A stretch of 64,000 nt of DNA, taken from positions 1,240,001 to 1,304,000 of the forward strand of contig NZ_CP032869.1 of the NCBI RefSeq assembly GCF_003576455.2, given 5' to 3'. The position numbers and the translations under genes are program-made. Of this stretch, positions 17,190 to 26,901 are shown one piece after another. Each line of letters begins with the position of its first letter. The stretch's first letter is position 1. This stretch comes from Mucilaginibacter celer. Its GTDB lineage: Bacteria > Bacteroidota > Bacteroidia > Sphingobacteriales > Sphingobacteriaceae. The notes under the pieces were generated by a model, which worked only from the letters and a program-made list of their open reading frames with translations, made no database searches and was not told the origin of the DNA.

Positions 17190-19169
17190 ATGCATAAACA
17201 TATACTTTTAATTTGGGCGGTTTGCTTATTCAGTTTTGCCTCTGCCCAAAATATAAAACATCCGCTAAAGCCTTCCGACTTATATAAACAGCCAACATTG
17301 ATGTCACCACGGCTTTCGCCCGACGGCAAGTGGATTGTATACGAGCTATCGGAAGTTGATACAGCAAAAGATAATCGCGTATCACACCTCTGGATGCAGA
17401 GTTTTGACGGAAAACAATCCATTCAGCTTACATATGGCGATGAACCGGCCTCTACACCCAAATGGAGCCCGGATGGTAAATACGTATCCTATTTATCAGA
17501 AAGAGATTCAAAAACCGCCGGACAGGTTTGGCTGATGGACCGCAGAGGGGGAGAGGGGCATAAACTAACTGATATTAAGGGCGAATTGGAAGAATACGAA
17601 TGGTCGCCTGATAGCAAACGGCTGGCGCTTATTATCAAGGATCCTGAAAATAAAGGTGAAGAGGAACCGAAAACCATTCCGCCTATTAAAATAGACCGTT
17701 ATCATTTTAAGCAGGATATTGAAGGATACCTGCAACACCGGTATTCGCATTTATATTTGTATGATATTGCAACCAAAAAGCTGGATACGCTAACGCGCGG
17801 CCATATGGATGATAGCTCGCCGCAATGGAGCCCCGACGGTAAGCTGATAGCTTATGTAAGTAACCATACCTCCGATCCCGACCGGAATGAAAACACCGAT
17901 ATTTTTACCATAGAAGCCAAAGCCGGTGCCGCAGAAACCCAACTTACCACCTTTACCGGACATGATATTAACCCGCTGTGGAGCCCGGATGGTAAGAAAA
18001 TAGCCTACCTGCGCTCAACCAGTGATGCCGATTATTTTATTTATCAGCATGATGTATTATGCCTGATGGATGCCGATGGTAAAAACAACAAACTGCTTAC
18101 AGATCAACTCGATCGCCCGGTAAGCAATATTGCCTGGAGCCGCGATGGTAAGGATCTGGAATACCTGGTAAGTAGCGATCGGATTCGCTATATCAACCGG
18201 TATAACCTGCTAACCCGCAAATCTTTCACTGTTTATAAAGGCGCCGAATGTAGTTTTTCAGATCTGATGGGCTCATCAGCAGGCATTTGGGTTGGTAAAA
18301 TGACAACACCTTATATGCCGCACGAGTTGGTGGCTATTGAAAATGGGAAAATCCGCAGGCTAAGTTTTCACCAGGACAAGTGGTTGAGTACGGTTAAACT
18401 GGCACATGTAAAAGGTTTCCAGTCATTTAGCAGCGATGGTACGCTGGTATCGGGTATTTTATATACACCGGATAGTATAGTGACCAAAAAGATGCCATTC
18501 ATACTTTATATCCACGGCGGTCCGACTGATCAGGACGAATTTGATTTTGATGAGATCAGGCAAACCTTAGCCTGTGCCGGTTTTGCTGTAGCAGCAGTTA
18601 ATTACCGGGGCAGTACAGGGCGTGGTATTGAGTACACCAAAGCCATTTATGCCGATTGGGGCAATAAAGAAGTAAAGGACTTACTGGGTGCCGTGGATGA
18701 GCTGGTAAAGCTGGGCGTTGCCGATAAAGACCGCCTCGGTATTGGCGGCTGGAGCTACGGCGGCATCCTTACCGATTATACCATAGCCACAGATCCCCGC
18801 TTCAAAGCGGCATCAAGCGGTGCCGGAAGTGCCTTGCAATTAGCAATTTACGGCTCCGACCAATGGGTAGTACAATACGATAACGAGCTTGGCGCGCCCT
18901 GGAAAAATGCTGATAAGTATATCAAATTATCCTATCCCTTTTTTCATGCCGATAAAATTAAAACGCCAACACAATTTATGTCGGGCCTGAAAGATTTTAA
19001 TGTGCCAACGGGTGGTGGTGAGCAAATGTATGAGGCGTTGAGGTCGCAGGGCGTGCCTACGCAGATGGTATTGTATCCCGGTCAATATCATGGTATTACC
19101 GTACCAAGTTACCAGGTAGATAGGTTGCAGCGATATATTGAATGGTTTGGGAAGTATTTAGCCCCCTAA
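17190..19169 (+). CDS. S9-family prolyl oligopeptidase-type peptidase, copy 2
   Basis: Tandem paralogue of the upstream gene, also 659 residues, with triad Ser522, Asp602 and His634 at identical positions. The signal peptide (1-20, ending FASAQ) differs, while the propeller SPDGK repeats and the C-terminal hydrolase are strongly conserved. I chose ATG 17190 because it opens the signal peptide; the in-frame ATG at 17127 would add 21 residues before it. The duplication is old enough for many substitutions in the propeller, which contacts substrate, so the pair may have different specificities. The stop TAA lies inside a C-rich word (CCCCCTAA) that repeats and then inverts at 19160-19188. Confidence 0.92.
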   Translation: MHKHILLIWAVCLFSFASAQNIKHPLKPSDLYKQPTLMSPRLSPDGKWIVYELSEVDTAKDNRVSHLWMQSFDGKQSIQLTYGDEPASTPKWSPDGKYVSYLSERDSKTAGQVWLMDRRGGEGHKLTDIKGELEEYEWSPDSKRLALIIKDPENKGEEEPKTIPPIKIDRYHFKQDIEGYLQHRYSHLYLYDIATKKLDTLTRGHMDDSSPQWSPDGKLIAYVSNHTSDPDRNENTDIFTIEAKAGAAETQLTTFTGHDINPLWSPDGKKIAYLRSTSDADYFIYQHDVLCLMDADGKNNKLLTDQLDRPVSNIAWSRDGKDLEYLVSSDRIRYINRYNLLTRKSFTVYKGAECSFSDLMGSSAGIWVGKMTTPYMPHELVAIENGKIRRLSFHQDKWLSTVKLAHVKGFQSFSSDGTLVSGILYTPDSIVTKKMPFILYIHGGPTDQDEFDFDEIRQTLACAGFAVAAVNYRGSTGRGIEYTKAIYADWGNKEVKDLLGAVDELVKLGVADKDRLGIGGWSYGGILTDYTIATDPRFKAASSGAGSALQLAIYGSDQWVVQYDNELGAPWKNADKYIKLSYPFFHADKIKTPTQFMSGLKDFNVPTGGGEQMYEALRSQGVPTQMVLYPGQYHGITVPSYQVDRLQRYIEWFGKYLAP

Positions 19170-19188
19170 CCCCCTGAAGGGGGAACAA
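19160..19188 (+). repeat. C-rich word and inverted copy at the S9 copy 2 stop
   Basis: CCCCCTAA holds the stop codon, CCCCCTGAA follows, and GGGGGAAC is the inverted partner, giving a small stem. Similar C-run/G-run sequences are frequent at gene ends in this phylum (from memory, not checked). Confidence 0.55.
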
Positions 19189-19194
19189 CAGTTG

Positions 19195-19229
19195 AAATAA
19201 AAAAGGCTTGATGTTACGCTCAAGCCTTT
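19195..19229 (-). terminator. Terminator of the PPOX-like gene
   Basis: AAAGGCTTGA and TCAAGCCTTT pair around an 8-nt loop, and on the minus strand the stem is followed by a T-rich tract. It lies between the convergent S9 and PPOX-like genes. Confidence 0.85.
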
Positions 19230-19234
19230 CCCCG

Positions 19235-19278
19235 TTCTATTCTGTTAATTCTTTCATTCTGAAAATTCTGATTCAGAC
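19235..19278 (-). repeat. Word array CAGAATTNA starting at the PPOX-like gene stop
   Basis: On the minus strand the stop TGA is part of GTCTGAATCAGAATT, followed by CAGAATGAA-, AGAATTAA- and CAGAATAG-like words with an 8-9-nt period. Other members are at 19971-20009, 30391-30492 and 41809-41906. Confidence 0.7.
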
Positions 19279-19809
19279 TTCCAGTTTCCCCTCAACCGAA
19301 TCATCAATAGTTTTGCCGATAGCAGCGCCTACCAGCTGTTTTACAAAGGCAACCGCATTGCCGTGCTTGTTATCCCAGTAATATCCTTCAGTAGGCTCAA
19401 CTTTGATCACGCTGATGCGCGGATCATCTATCCCTTCGGTAAACCATACTTTTAAGGTTGGTTCCCATAGTTCTTTAATCTTTTCCTTGTCTTCAGTAAC
19501 TGTGGCTATACCATAAATATTCAGAAAATCAGAGTAGGCAGAACCCTGAAAAAGCAGGTGTACGAAGGGATCTGTTGCCAATTCTGCATTTTTATGGCTA
19601 TCGTTTGCACTCAGGAACCAGAAGTTGCCTTCATCATCAATTTTTTGTGCCGACATCGGCCTTACCGAAGCCGGAACGCCGGTTTTGATATTGCTTACAA
19701 AGAAGCAACTTTTAGAGCTTTTTGCCAGCTCTTTGATCTTATCCATAGCCTCCGGACCGTTCAAATCCTTCATGTTATCCTCGGGCTGTTGTTGATTAAT
19801 GCTATCCAT
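19273..19809 (-). CDS. Pyridoxamine 5'-phosphate oxidase-like general stress protein
   Basis: A 178-residue cytoplasmic protein of the split-barrel flavin-binding fold, closest by pattern to the general stress protein 26 group (Pyrid_ox_like). Visible signs are SKSCFFVSNIKTGVPASVRPMS, the strand GNFWFLSANDSHKNAEL with the typical Ser-x-Lys before the helix, and VHLLFQGSAYSDFLNIYGIATV. These proteins bind FMN, FAD or F420 rather than acting in vitamin B6 synthesis; substrate is unknown. It stands alone, converging on the S9 genes, with its stop codon inside a word array. Family assignment is good, role uncertain. Confidence 0.8.
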   Translation of the reverse strand: MDSINQQQPEDNMKDLNGPEAMDKIKELAKSSKSCFFVSNIKTGVPASVRPMSAQKIDDEGNFWFLSANDSHKNAELATDPFVHLLFQGSAYSDFLNIYGIATVTEDKEKIKELWEPTLKVWFTEGIDDPRISVIKVEPTEGYYWDNKHGNAVAFVKQLVGAAIGKTIDDSVEGKLEV

Positions 19810-19970
19810 TATTTTTAGTTTTTATTGGTAAATGATATAAGCATAACCAGCTAAAATGGATATTGTGTTGATTGGATTTAACTTTAAGGATAATTATTGA
19901 TGAATAAGTTTATAATATGGTGTGTCGGCAAATTTACGCGTAAGAGAATCTCCGGAAGCAACTTCTCTTA

Positions 19971-20009
19971 TTCTGTTAATTATTAAATTCTGAAAATTCT
20001 GATTCAGAC
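19971..20009 (-). repeat. Word array CAGAATTNA after the exonuclease-GIY-YIG gene
   Basis: Same words as 19235-19278, in the same order and orientation, beginning 9 nt after the stop codon. The two copies are about 740 bp apart, flanking the PPOX-like gene as near-identical direct repeats. Confidence 0.7.
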
Positions 20010-20017
20010 AACCAACA

Positions 20018-21382
20018 TCACCCGAACACTACCATCCGCTCGGGATTTTTAGAAGCGTAGGTGGCTATAATATTTTTGATGTAATCGTTTCCGGGGTAAG
20101 GGGTAAGGTGATTTTTAAGCTGCTGTACATTATCGGCGTCAAAATAATGTGAGATATAGCCCATACCATAAAACTGTCCTTTCTCTACCAAAATACAGCT
20201 ATGCTCATCGCCGGTACGGCCTTCATCGCGGATGGCGTAGGTTGGTAAGGCCTGTTTAAGCTGATTGATAGCGTTATTTACCCGCTGATTATAGTTATCG
20301 GTGCTTTCTACACCTTCGCAGGCGCAGGTGCTTCCCAAACTGCTGCTGCATACATCATTGTTTTTTTGTATAAAGCAAAGTTTAGGGCAAAGATCAAAAG
20401 CTTCAATTAGCTTATTTAATAAATTATAACCATCAAGCAGGGAGTTGCAGGTATATATCGGATCGCTGTATTTGCGGTATTTATCAACCGCCAGGCGGAT
20501 GTAGCCGCGCTGATCTTCGAACGCATACAGGCAAAACGCATTCTCAAACCGTTTTAATGATCGGTTATACTTTGGCCACAGGCGCTTAATTTCAATAGCT
20601 TCCAATACAAAAGCAATCAACTCGGTACCACAAACCTGGTGGCTGATCTGGTAAATATTTTTCAAAAATTCCTGCCGCTGAAAACCGGGATTATTACCCG
20701 TAAAATGGCTGCTTACCCGTTTTTTTATGTTTTTAGCTTTGCCAACGTATATCACCTTGCCTTTCTGATCGTGAAAGTAGTACACGCCGGGTGTGTAGGG
20801 CAGTTGGTCGAGATCTTTTTTGGAGAGGTTGGGCGGTAATACCTGGTCTTTCGAACCTTGTTTCAGCGATTGTTTGATATGATTTTCGGTATCGCTATTT
20901 AATAATAAAGTAAAGAGTTCGGCGGTGGCTTCGGCATCGCCCATGGCCCGGTGGCGTGCCTGATTATCGATACCTAAATGTTTGCATAGCCTGCCCAGGC
21001 TGTATGATGGCAGTCCCGGCATTATTTTACGCCCTAACCTAACGGTGCACAGTTTATTGCTTTGCAGATCATATCCGGCAGCAGCCATGTGATATCGCAC
21101 AAAAGAAAAATCGAAATTTACATTGTGGGCAACAAATATTTTTCCGTGAATGAGGTGGTAAATATCGGCTGCCACATCCTCAAAAACAGGAGCATCCTTA
21201 ACCATCTCATTAGTGATGCCGGTTAAAGCGCTGATATAAATAGGAATGTCGCGCTGCGGATTAATCAGCGACTCAAAACGCTTTACAACCTTTTTACCAT
21301 CGTGTATGCAAATAGCTATCTCGGTAATACCATTTGCACTGGCATGCCCCCCGGTGGTTTCGATATCGACAATTGCATACAT
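20018..21382 (-). CDS. DnaQ-like exonuclease fused to a GIY-YIG (UvrC/Cho-like) nuclease
   Basis: A 454-residue fusion. Residues 1-165 form a DEDDh exonuclease: Asp6 and Glu8 in VDIETTG, Asp91 in NFDF, His144 and Asp149 in HRAMGDAEA. Residues about 195-275 form a GIY-YIG nuclease: TPGVYYFHDQ, VIYVGKAKNIKKRVSSHF with Arg222, and Glu261. The C-terminal part has clustered cysteines (332, 336, 345, 353, 355), with Cys332-x12-Cys345-x7-Cys353 spaced much like the Fe-S cysteines I recall for UvrC. Such fusions are known and are usually annotated as Pol III epsilon/UvrC-like. A role in DNA repair is likely; it is not the replicative proofreader. It is a lone gene. Confidence 0.88.
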   Translation of the reverse strand: MYAIVDIETTGGHASANGITEIAICIHDGKKVVKRFESLINPQRDIPIYISALTGITNEMVKDAPVFEDVAADIYHLIHGKIFVAHNVNFDFSFVRYHMAAAGYDLQSNKLCTVRLGRKIMPGLPSYSLGRLCKHLGIDNQARHRAMGDAEATAELFTLLLNSDTENHIKQSLKQGSKDQVLPPNLSKKDLDQLPYTPGVYYFHDQKGKVIYVGKAKNIKKRVSSHFTGNNPGFQRQEFLKNIYQISHQVCGTELIAFVLEAIEIKRLWPKYNRSLKRFENAFCLYAFEDQRGYIRLAVDKYRKYSDPIYTCNSLLDGYNLLNKLIEAFDLCPKLCFIQKNNDVCSSSLGSTCACEGVESTDNYNQRVNNAINQLKQALPTYAIRDEGRTGDEHSCILVEKGQFYGMGYISHYFDADNVQQLKNHLTPYPGNDYIKNIIATYASKNPERMVVFG

Positions 21383-21431
21383 TATTTCAAATGTAATACA
21401 ATTTTGCTAATTATTTTAGCTGTTTTAAAAA

Positions 21432-21468
21432 ATAAGTCCGGAAGTCCACGGTCCGTAAGTCCGAAAGT
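21432..21468 (-). repeat. Word array upstream of the exonuclease gene, inverted partner of the yidC array
   Basis: About four copies of an 8-nt word near ACTTNCGG on the minus strand. It pairs with the AGTCGGA-type array at 21539-21605 across the yidC terminator, giving a long imperfect stem. Confidence 0.6.
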
Positions 21469-21503
21469 TTTTTGCGAAACGGCTTGTTAAAGCAAGCAAA
21501 GAA

Positions 21504-21533
21504 AAAGCCCCTGGAACTAATTCCCAAGGGCTT
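21504..21533 (-). terminator. Terminator of yidC
   Basis: AAGCCCTTGGGAA and TTCCAGGGGCTT on the minus strand form a stem with a short loop followed by a T-rich tract, about 65 bp after the yidC stop. Confidence 0.85.
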
Positions 21534-21538
21534 CATAT

Positions 21539-21605
21539 CTTTCGGACTTGCGGTCTTTCCGACTTTCGGACAAAAACTTCCGACTCCGGACTTCCGACTT
21601 AAGAC
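21539..21605 (-). repeat. Heptamer array AGTCNGA starting at the yidC stop
   Basis: The yidC stop TAA lies in AGTCTTA, followed by AGTCGGA, AGTCCGG, AGTCGGA and weaker copies with mostly 7-nt spacing. Related arrays occur after gatC (32702) and the esterase gene (54214). Confidence 0.7.
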
Positions 21606-23443
21606 TTCTTATTCTTAGCCTGCACCTGTTGTTGCTGCCTCATCATCTCTTCCATTTTGGCGCTGAAACCCGATTTTTTCTTTTTAGTATCTTCAGGTTT
21701 CTTTTTGTTTTCCTGGATCTGGGCATGGATCTTTTTATCATCAACCATAAACTTAATCAGGTATTGCTGTAAAAAGGTGAACATGTTGGCCAAAAAGTAA
21801 TAATAGTTTAAGCCTGATGGGTAGCTGTTAAGGGTGAAAAGGAAAATAAGAGGTGTAATGTAACCTATATATTTCATTTGCCCGGTAGCACCCGAGATTT
21901 GGTTATTGAAGTAAGTGTAGATCAGTGTTGAGATGGTCATCAGTAAACACATCAAACTGATGTGATCAACACCGCCTATAAGGCTAATAGGTGCGAATTT
22001 AATAACCGAATCGTAGGTTGAAAGGTCATGCATCCATAAAAAACTTTGTCCCCTTAACTCAAATAAGCTTGGGAAAAACTTAAAGAATGCGATAACAATA
22101 GGCATTTGGATAACCAACGGCAAACAACCGCCCAATGGGTTAACACCTGCTTTTTTGTAAAGCTTCAGGTACTCCTGTTGCAACAGGGTAGGGTTATCCT
22201 CACCAACTTTGGCTTTGATCTCATCCATCTCGGGCTTCAATACACGCATTTTAGCCATCGATAGGTATGATTTGTAAGTAAGCGGCGATAATACCAGCTT
22301 TAATAACACGGTCAGCACTAAAATGATCAGGCCGTAGTTCCAGTTAAATTTGTTAAGCAGGTTAAATATCGGCAAGGTGGCAAAACGGTTAATGTATTTT
22401 AACGGACCCGGGCCCAAGTTAACCAGTTTATCCAGGTCATGCCCCTGATCTTTTAATGTATTGAACCGGTTAGGGCCAAAGTAAAACTCTAAAGGGAAAG
22501 TACCGTCGGCACCGCGGGTAAGCGATAGGTCGGCTTTCATTTGTTTTACATCGGTAGTATCATTTACATCGGTGGCGACAGAAATATCAGTTTTAGCAAT
22601 ACTGTTTTTAGCTATCAGTACATTGGAGAAGAAGTGTTGCTTGAAGGCAACCCAGTTCATTTTTTTATCGCTAATGCTTTTTTGATCGTCTTTGCCTTCG
22701 CTCAGGTAGTCAACATCGCCATCGGTATTGTAATAATACACGGTTGAGTACTGGCGCTCCTGCTTCATGTCCTTTTCCTGTTTGTGCAGGCTGGCTGCCC
22801 AGTTAAGGTTCAAAGCGCTGCTATTGGCAATTACAGCATCCAAACCAGTAGGTTTAATGGTTAAGCCAAGTTTAAAGCCTTCACCTTTCAGGGTATATAC
22901 ATAATCAATATACTGGGTAGGGCTGTAGCTTAAACGCAGCGTTACCGAGCCCGAATCTTTTTCGGCTACATTAAGCTCTTTTACACTTGGGGTGAAAAAG
23001 TAATTATTGGTATTGATGTTGGCAACACCGGCGGCAAATTTTAAACCAAACTGATTTTTATCGCCATCAAATAGTATCAGTGGTTTTTTATCAAAGGTTT
23101 TATAGTTCTTTAATTCAACCGATGCTACTTTACCACCTTGTGTGCTTAATTTAACAAGCAACTCTTTATTTTGGATGGTAACAAACTCCTGCTTGCCAAC
23201 CGAAGCGGCACCAAAAGGCATTTTTAACAAGGCCGAATCAACTTTAGCAGTTTTGGCAGTATCAAAGTTAGCGGTAGTTTTATTGGCAGCAGTAGTTTTG
23301 GCCAATCCCGCTTTTTTCAGTGAATCCTGGTGCTGTACTTCGCGCTCTTTTTTAAGGTCGGCTTCTGATGGCTTTAAAAAGTATATCGAGCCGGCTATGA
23401 TCGCCATGATCAGGAATAATCCTGTAAACGTATTTCTATCCAT
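21599..23443 (-). CDS. yidC: Membrane protein insertase YidC
   Basis: Inserts and folds inner-membrane proteins, alone or with SecYEG. The 614-residue length matches Gram-negative YidC. An N-terminal helix (7-24) is followed by a large periplasmic domain (about 30-345) and then the conserved membrane core, including NWGLIIL-like KFNWNYGLIILVLTVLL, the cytosolic hairpin MAKMRVLKPEMDEIKAK, GCLPLVIQMPIVIAFFKF and the final helices SGATGQMKYIGYITPLI and SGLNYYYF. The C-terminal tail is basic and Gln-rich, typical for ribosome contact. The start is 22 bp after the pyrG stop, so pyrG-yidC is a probable operon. Confidence 0.97.
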   Translation of the reverse strand: MDRNTFTGLFLIMAIIAGSIYFLKPSEADLKKEREVQHQDSLKKAGLAKTTAANKTTANFDTAKTAKVDSALLKMPFGAASVGKQEFVTIQNKELLVKLSTQGGKVASVELKNYKTFDKKPLILFDGDKNQFGLKFAAGVANINTNNYFFTPSVKELNVAEKDSGSVTLRLSYSPTQYIDYVYTLKGEGFKLGLTIKPTGLDAVIANSSALNLNWAASLHKQEKDMKQERQYSTVYYYNTDGDVDYLSEGKDDQKSISDKKMNWVAFKQHFFSNVLIAKNSIAKTDISVATDVNDTTDVKQMKADLSLTRGADGTFPLEFYFGPNRFNTLKDQGHDLDKLVNLGPGPLKYINRFATLPIFNLLNKFNWNYGLIILVLTVLLKLVLSPLTYKSYLSMAKMRVLKPEMDEIKAKVGEDNPTLLQQEYLKLYKKAGVNPLGGCLPLVIQMPIVIAFFKFFPSLFELRGQSFLWMHDLSTYDSVIKFAPISLIGGVDHISLMCLLMTISTLIYTYFNNQISGATGQMKYIGYITPLIFLFTLNSYPSGLNYYYFLANMFTFLQQYLIKFMVDDKKIHAQIQENKKKPEDTKKKKSGFSAKMEEMMRQQQQVQAKNKKS

Positions 23444-23465
23444 TATCTAATTATCGTACAATTAC

Positions 23466-25076
23466 TTATTTTTTGCGGGCATAAGCCAGCGAAGCGGCGA
23501 CAAAGTTAATAAAAAGTGGGTGCGGATTAGCAACTGTTGATTTTAATTCGGGATGAAATTGCGAACCGACAAAAAACGGGTGATTTTTTAACTCAACAAT
23601 CTCCACCAGGCCGTTATCAGGATTTATGCCGGATGGGGTGAGGCCTGCGGCCTCGTATTGTTTTAAATAATCATTATTAAACTCGTAACGGTGGCGGTGA
23701 CGTTCAGAAATATGTGGTTTTCCGTAGATCATAGCCGCTTTTGATCCTTTTTTAATATCGCAAGGGTAAGCGCCCAAACGCATGGTGCCACCCTTATGGG
23801 TAATGTTTTTCTGCTCCTCCATCATGCCGATAACAGGGTAGGGGGTATCGGGGTTCATTTCGGTGCTGTTGGCGTTTTCAAAGCCTAACACATGGCGGCC
23901 AAATTCAACTACTGCGCATTGCATGCCTAAACAGATGCCGAAGAACGGAATATTGTTTTCGCGTACGTGGCGGATAGCCTGAATTTTGCCTTCAAACCCA
24001 CGCTCGCCAAAGCCCGGGGCAACCAGCACACCGTGCATGCCTTTCAGTTTTTCAACCGCATTTTCGGGCGTTAATTGTTCTGATGGGATGTATTCAACCC
24101 TTACTTTACACTCCTGCTTGGCGCCGGCGTGAATAAAGGCTTCTGTTATTGATTTGTAAGCATCAGGCAATTCAACATATTTACCAACCAAAGCTATGCG
24201 TACATCGGCAGTTGGGTTTTTCAACCTGCCCAAAAAGTCCTTCCAGCTTTCCAGATCAGGCTCGTTTTTATGCGGAAGCTTTAGTTTGGTTAACACGGTT
24301 TTATCCAGCTGTTCTTTCAGCATCAGCAGGGGTACGTCATAAATACTTGGAGCATCTATCGATTCGATAACCGCGTTGATATTTACGTTACAGAACAGGG
24401 CAATTTTTTTGCGGATATCGTTGGTGAGGTGATGCTCGGTACGGCAAACCAACACATCGGGCTGAATACCGTATTCTAACAGCATTTTAACCGAGTGCTG
24501 GGTTGGTTTGGTTTTTAACTCGCCGGCTGCAGCCAGGAAAGGTACCAATGTTAAATGGATAACCAGTGAATTGGCCGAGCCAATCTCCCAGCGAAACTGC
24601 CTTACAGCCTCAATATATGGTAATGACTCGATATCGCCTACGGTACCGCCTAACTCGGTAATTACGATATCGTAATCGCCGCTTTCGCCCAAAATGCGGA
24701 AGTTTCTTTTTATTTCATCGGTAATGTGGGGCACCACCTGTACAGTTTTTCCTAAAAAAGCACCCTCACGCTCTTTGTTAATTACGTTTTGGTAAATGCG
24801 ACCGGTGGTAATGTTATTGGCTTTTGAAGTAGGGGTATTCAAAAAACGCTCGTAATGGCCAAGGTCAAGATCGGTTTCGGCACCATCTTCGGTAACATAG
24901 CATTCGCCGTGCTCGTAAGGGTTCAATGTTCCCGGATCGATATTGATATAAGGGTCGAACTTTTGAATGGTTACACGATAACCGCGCGCCTGAAGTAGTT
25001 TGGCTAATGAAGCAGAGATAATACCTTTTCCTAACGATGAGGTAACACCGCCCGTAACAAAAATATATTTAGTCAT
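23466..25076 (-). CDS. pyrG: CTP synthase
   Basis: Makes CTP from UTP, ATP and glutamine. The 536 residues contain the N-terminal amidoligase (about 1-265), starting [16 protein letters not shown] with the P-loop and [18 protein letters not shown], and the C-terminal class I glutaminase (about 290-536), with the nucleophile Cys in [10 protein letters not shown] and the His-Glu pair in SQFHPEL. It is followed after 22 bp by yidC. The supply of CTP links it loosely to kdsB and pssA in the same window, which both use CTP-derived intermediates. The 282-bp upstream spacer shows no clear promoter. Confidence 0.98.
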   Translation of the reverse strand: MTKYIFVTGGVTSSLGKGIISASLAKLLQARGYRVTIQKFDPYINIDPGTLNPYEHGECYVTEDGAETDLDLGHYERFLNTPTSKANNITTGRIYQNVINKEREGAFLGKTVQVVPHITDEIKRNFRILGESGDYDIVITELGGTVGDIESLPYIEAVRQFRWEIGSANSLVIHLTLVPFLAAAGELKTKPTQHSVKMLLEYGIQPDVLVCRTEHHLTNDIRKKIALFCNVNINAVIESIDAPSIYDVPLLMLKEQLDKTVLTKLKLPHKNEPDLESWKDFLGRLKNPTADVRIALVGKYVELPDAYKSITEAFIHAGAKQECKVRVEYIPSEQLTPENAVEKLKGMHGVLVAPGFGERGFEGKIQAIRHVRENNIPFFGICLGMQCAVVEFGRHVLGFENANSTEMNPDTPYPVIGMMEEQKNITHKGGTMRLGAYPCDIKKGSKAAMIYGKPHISERHRHRYEFNNDYLKQYEAAGLTPSGINPDNGLVEIVELKNHPFFVGSQFHPELKSTVANPHPLFINFVAASLAYARKK

Positions 25077-25358
25077 GATTTTTTTAAAAATGACCGGGCT
25101 TTTATGCCGCGACCAATTGTTTCTGTACGGGATACAAAAGTACGAAAATTTTCAGGGTTCACCACATCTGTTGAGAAAAAAGGGACTGTTAATTTTATGC
25201 GGAATGTAATTTTTTGATTGTTAGTTTGTTGTGTGGATGCGCTGGCAGTACAGTATATTTTAGCAAATGGATTATCGCTGACAGCTATACGAAATCAGAG
25301 GCTTCAAACATCAAAATAAAATTACTGCAAACTGCATACTTCTAACTGCAAACTGAAC

Positions 25359-26891
25359 TTAAACCCTTTCACGCTGCCTGCTATACAAATCAATCTTTCG
25401 GTGCAGCTCATTCGGGTTAAAGGGCTTGCTCACATAATCATTCATCCCCACGGTAAAAGCCATATCCTGAATATCCAGCATAGCGGAGGCGGTTAGCGCT
25501 ATGATAGGAAGGGTTTTATATTGCTCGCCGGGTAGTTCGCGGATGGCGCGGGTGGTTTGGTAGCCGTCCATTTCGGGCATTTGCAGGTCCATCAGTACCA
25601 TATCATAATCGCGGGTTTGCACAAGGGTGAGGGCTATTTCGCCATTTTCTGCAACATCGCATTCTACATCCCACTGTTTCATAAACTGCTTGGCCAGTAT
25701 CACATTGATCTGGTTGTCTTCGGCAATAAGCAGGCGGGTGCCTTTCAGGCTTTTTAAGGCGTAAAATTCTTCGTTATCGTTATGCCTGTTAAGTTGCCGG
25801 CGGCTGGTTTTAAAAGTAAGGTTGAACTTAAATACCGAGCCTTTACCGTACTCGCTCTCAACTGTAATATCGCTGCCTAATAACAGCAGCAGCTTTTTAG
25901 TGATGGTTAAGCCAAGCCCGCTGCCTCCGTATTTGCGTGTGGTATCAGAACTTGCCTGGGTAAAGCTTTCAAATATGCTTTCAATTTTATCAGGAGTGAT
26001 GCCTATACCGGTATCAGCAATCTCAAAATCAATTGTTGCTTCACCTTTTTTACTTTCCGCAAGGGTAGCTGTTATGGTTACCTTGCCCTGGTGGGTAAAT
26101 TTAACAGCATTGCTTATCAGGTTGGTCAGGATCTGGCCAAGACGCACCGGATCACCAATGATGGCATTGGGCAGGTCCTGATCCATCATCAGTTTTATCT
26201 GGATGTTTTTTTCGTTAGCTTTTTGAAGCAGCGCCAGGCGGATGTTTTTGATGAGATCGGTTAGGCTGAAATCCACATTTTCAAATTCTACTTTACCGGC
26301 CTCTATTTTGCTGAAATCCAGGATATCATTAATGAGCACCAACAGGTTCTCGGCCGAAAATTTGAGGAAGTTGAGGAATTCCATCTGGTCGGGCCGCGGA
26401 TCCTGGTGGATCAGTAAATGCGTAAAACCGATCACCGCGTTCATCGGTGTGCGGATCTCGTGGCTCATCACACTCAAAAACTGCGATTTGGCCATAGCCG
26501 CCTTTTCGGCAAGGTCTTTCGAGTGGATCAACTCAATTTCCAGCGCTTTAGCCTTGGTAATCAGCTCCTGTAAAAAGCTGATGATATGGATCAGATCATC
26601 GCCCGAATCAGAAATGTTTAATTCAGTATCCGGGCTCAGCGCCTTAATGGCATCCTTTAATTGTGATATCGAACGTTGTTTGATCTCGTTTTGCTGCCTC
26701 AGGTTGTCGGTTACTGTAACGTATTCCCGCTCGCTTATATTAAAAGCGTGATCGGCCAGTTTTATCGACTTGTCGAAATTTTTAAAACTACCGTTTATGG
26801 CACCCAAAAACTGCAAAATAGCCTCATCCTCCAGGTATTGCGCCGGGAGCATTTTTTTAATCTGCTTATCTAACAGGTAATGGTACTCCAT
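25359..26891 (-). CDS. Soluble hybrid histidine kinase with receiver domain
   Basis: A 510-residue cytoplasmic kinase with no membrane segment. A helical or coiled-coil N-terminus (about 1-130) has no recognised sensor domain. Then follow HisKA with His144 in VMSHEIRTPMN, HATPase_c with DTGIGI (293-298) and GGSGLGL (322-328), and a receiver domain with Asp435 in LMDLQMPEMDG and Lys489. It starts 10 bp after the FIST-domain gene stop, so the two are almost certainly co-translated; the FIST protein is the likely signal input that the kinase itself lacks. No output regulator is adjacent, so phosphate may leave through an Hpt protein. Its core closely resembles the kinase at 42029. Confidence 0.9.
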   Translation of the reverse strand: MEYHYLLDKQIKKMLPAQYLEDEAILQFLGAINGSFKNFDKSIKLADHAFNISEREYVTVTDNLRQQNEIKQRSISQLKDAIKALSPDTELNISDSGDDLIHIISFLQELITKAKALEIELIHSKDLAEKAAMAKSQFLSVMSHEIRTPMNAVIGFTHLLIHQDPRPDQMEFLNFLKFSAENLLVLINDILDFSKIEAGKVEFENVDFSLTDLIKNIRLALLQKANEKNIQIKLMMDQDLPNAIIGDPVRLGQILTNLISNAVKFTHQGKVTITATLAESKKGEATIDFEIADTGIGITPDKIESIFESFTQASSDTTRKYGGSGLGLTITKKLLLLLGSDITVESEYGKGSVFKFNLTFKTSRRQLNRHNDNEEFYALKSLKGTRLLIAEDNQINVILAKQFMKQWDVECDVAENGEIALTLVQTRDYDMVLMDLQMPEMDGYQTTRAIRELPGEQYKTLPIIALTASAMLDIQDMAFTVGMNDYVSKPFNPNELHRKIDLYSRQRERV

Positions 26892-26901
26892 AAAACTATA
26901 T

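Noticed and set aside
26242..26751. 169-residue plus-strand ORF
   Set aside because: Antisense to the hybrid kinase core, whose motifs are fully conserved.
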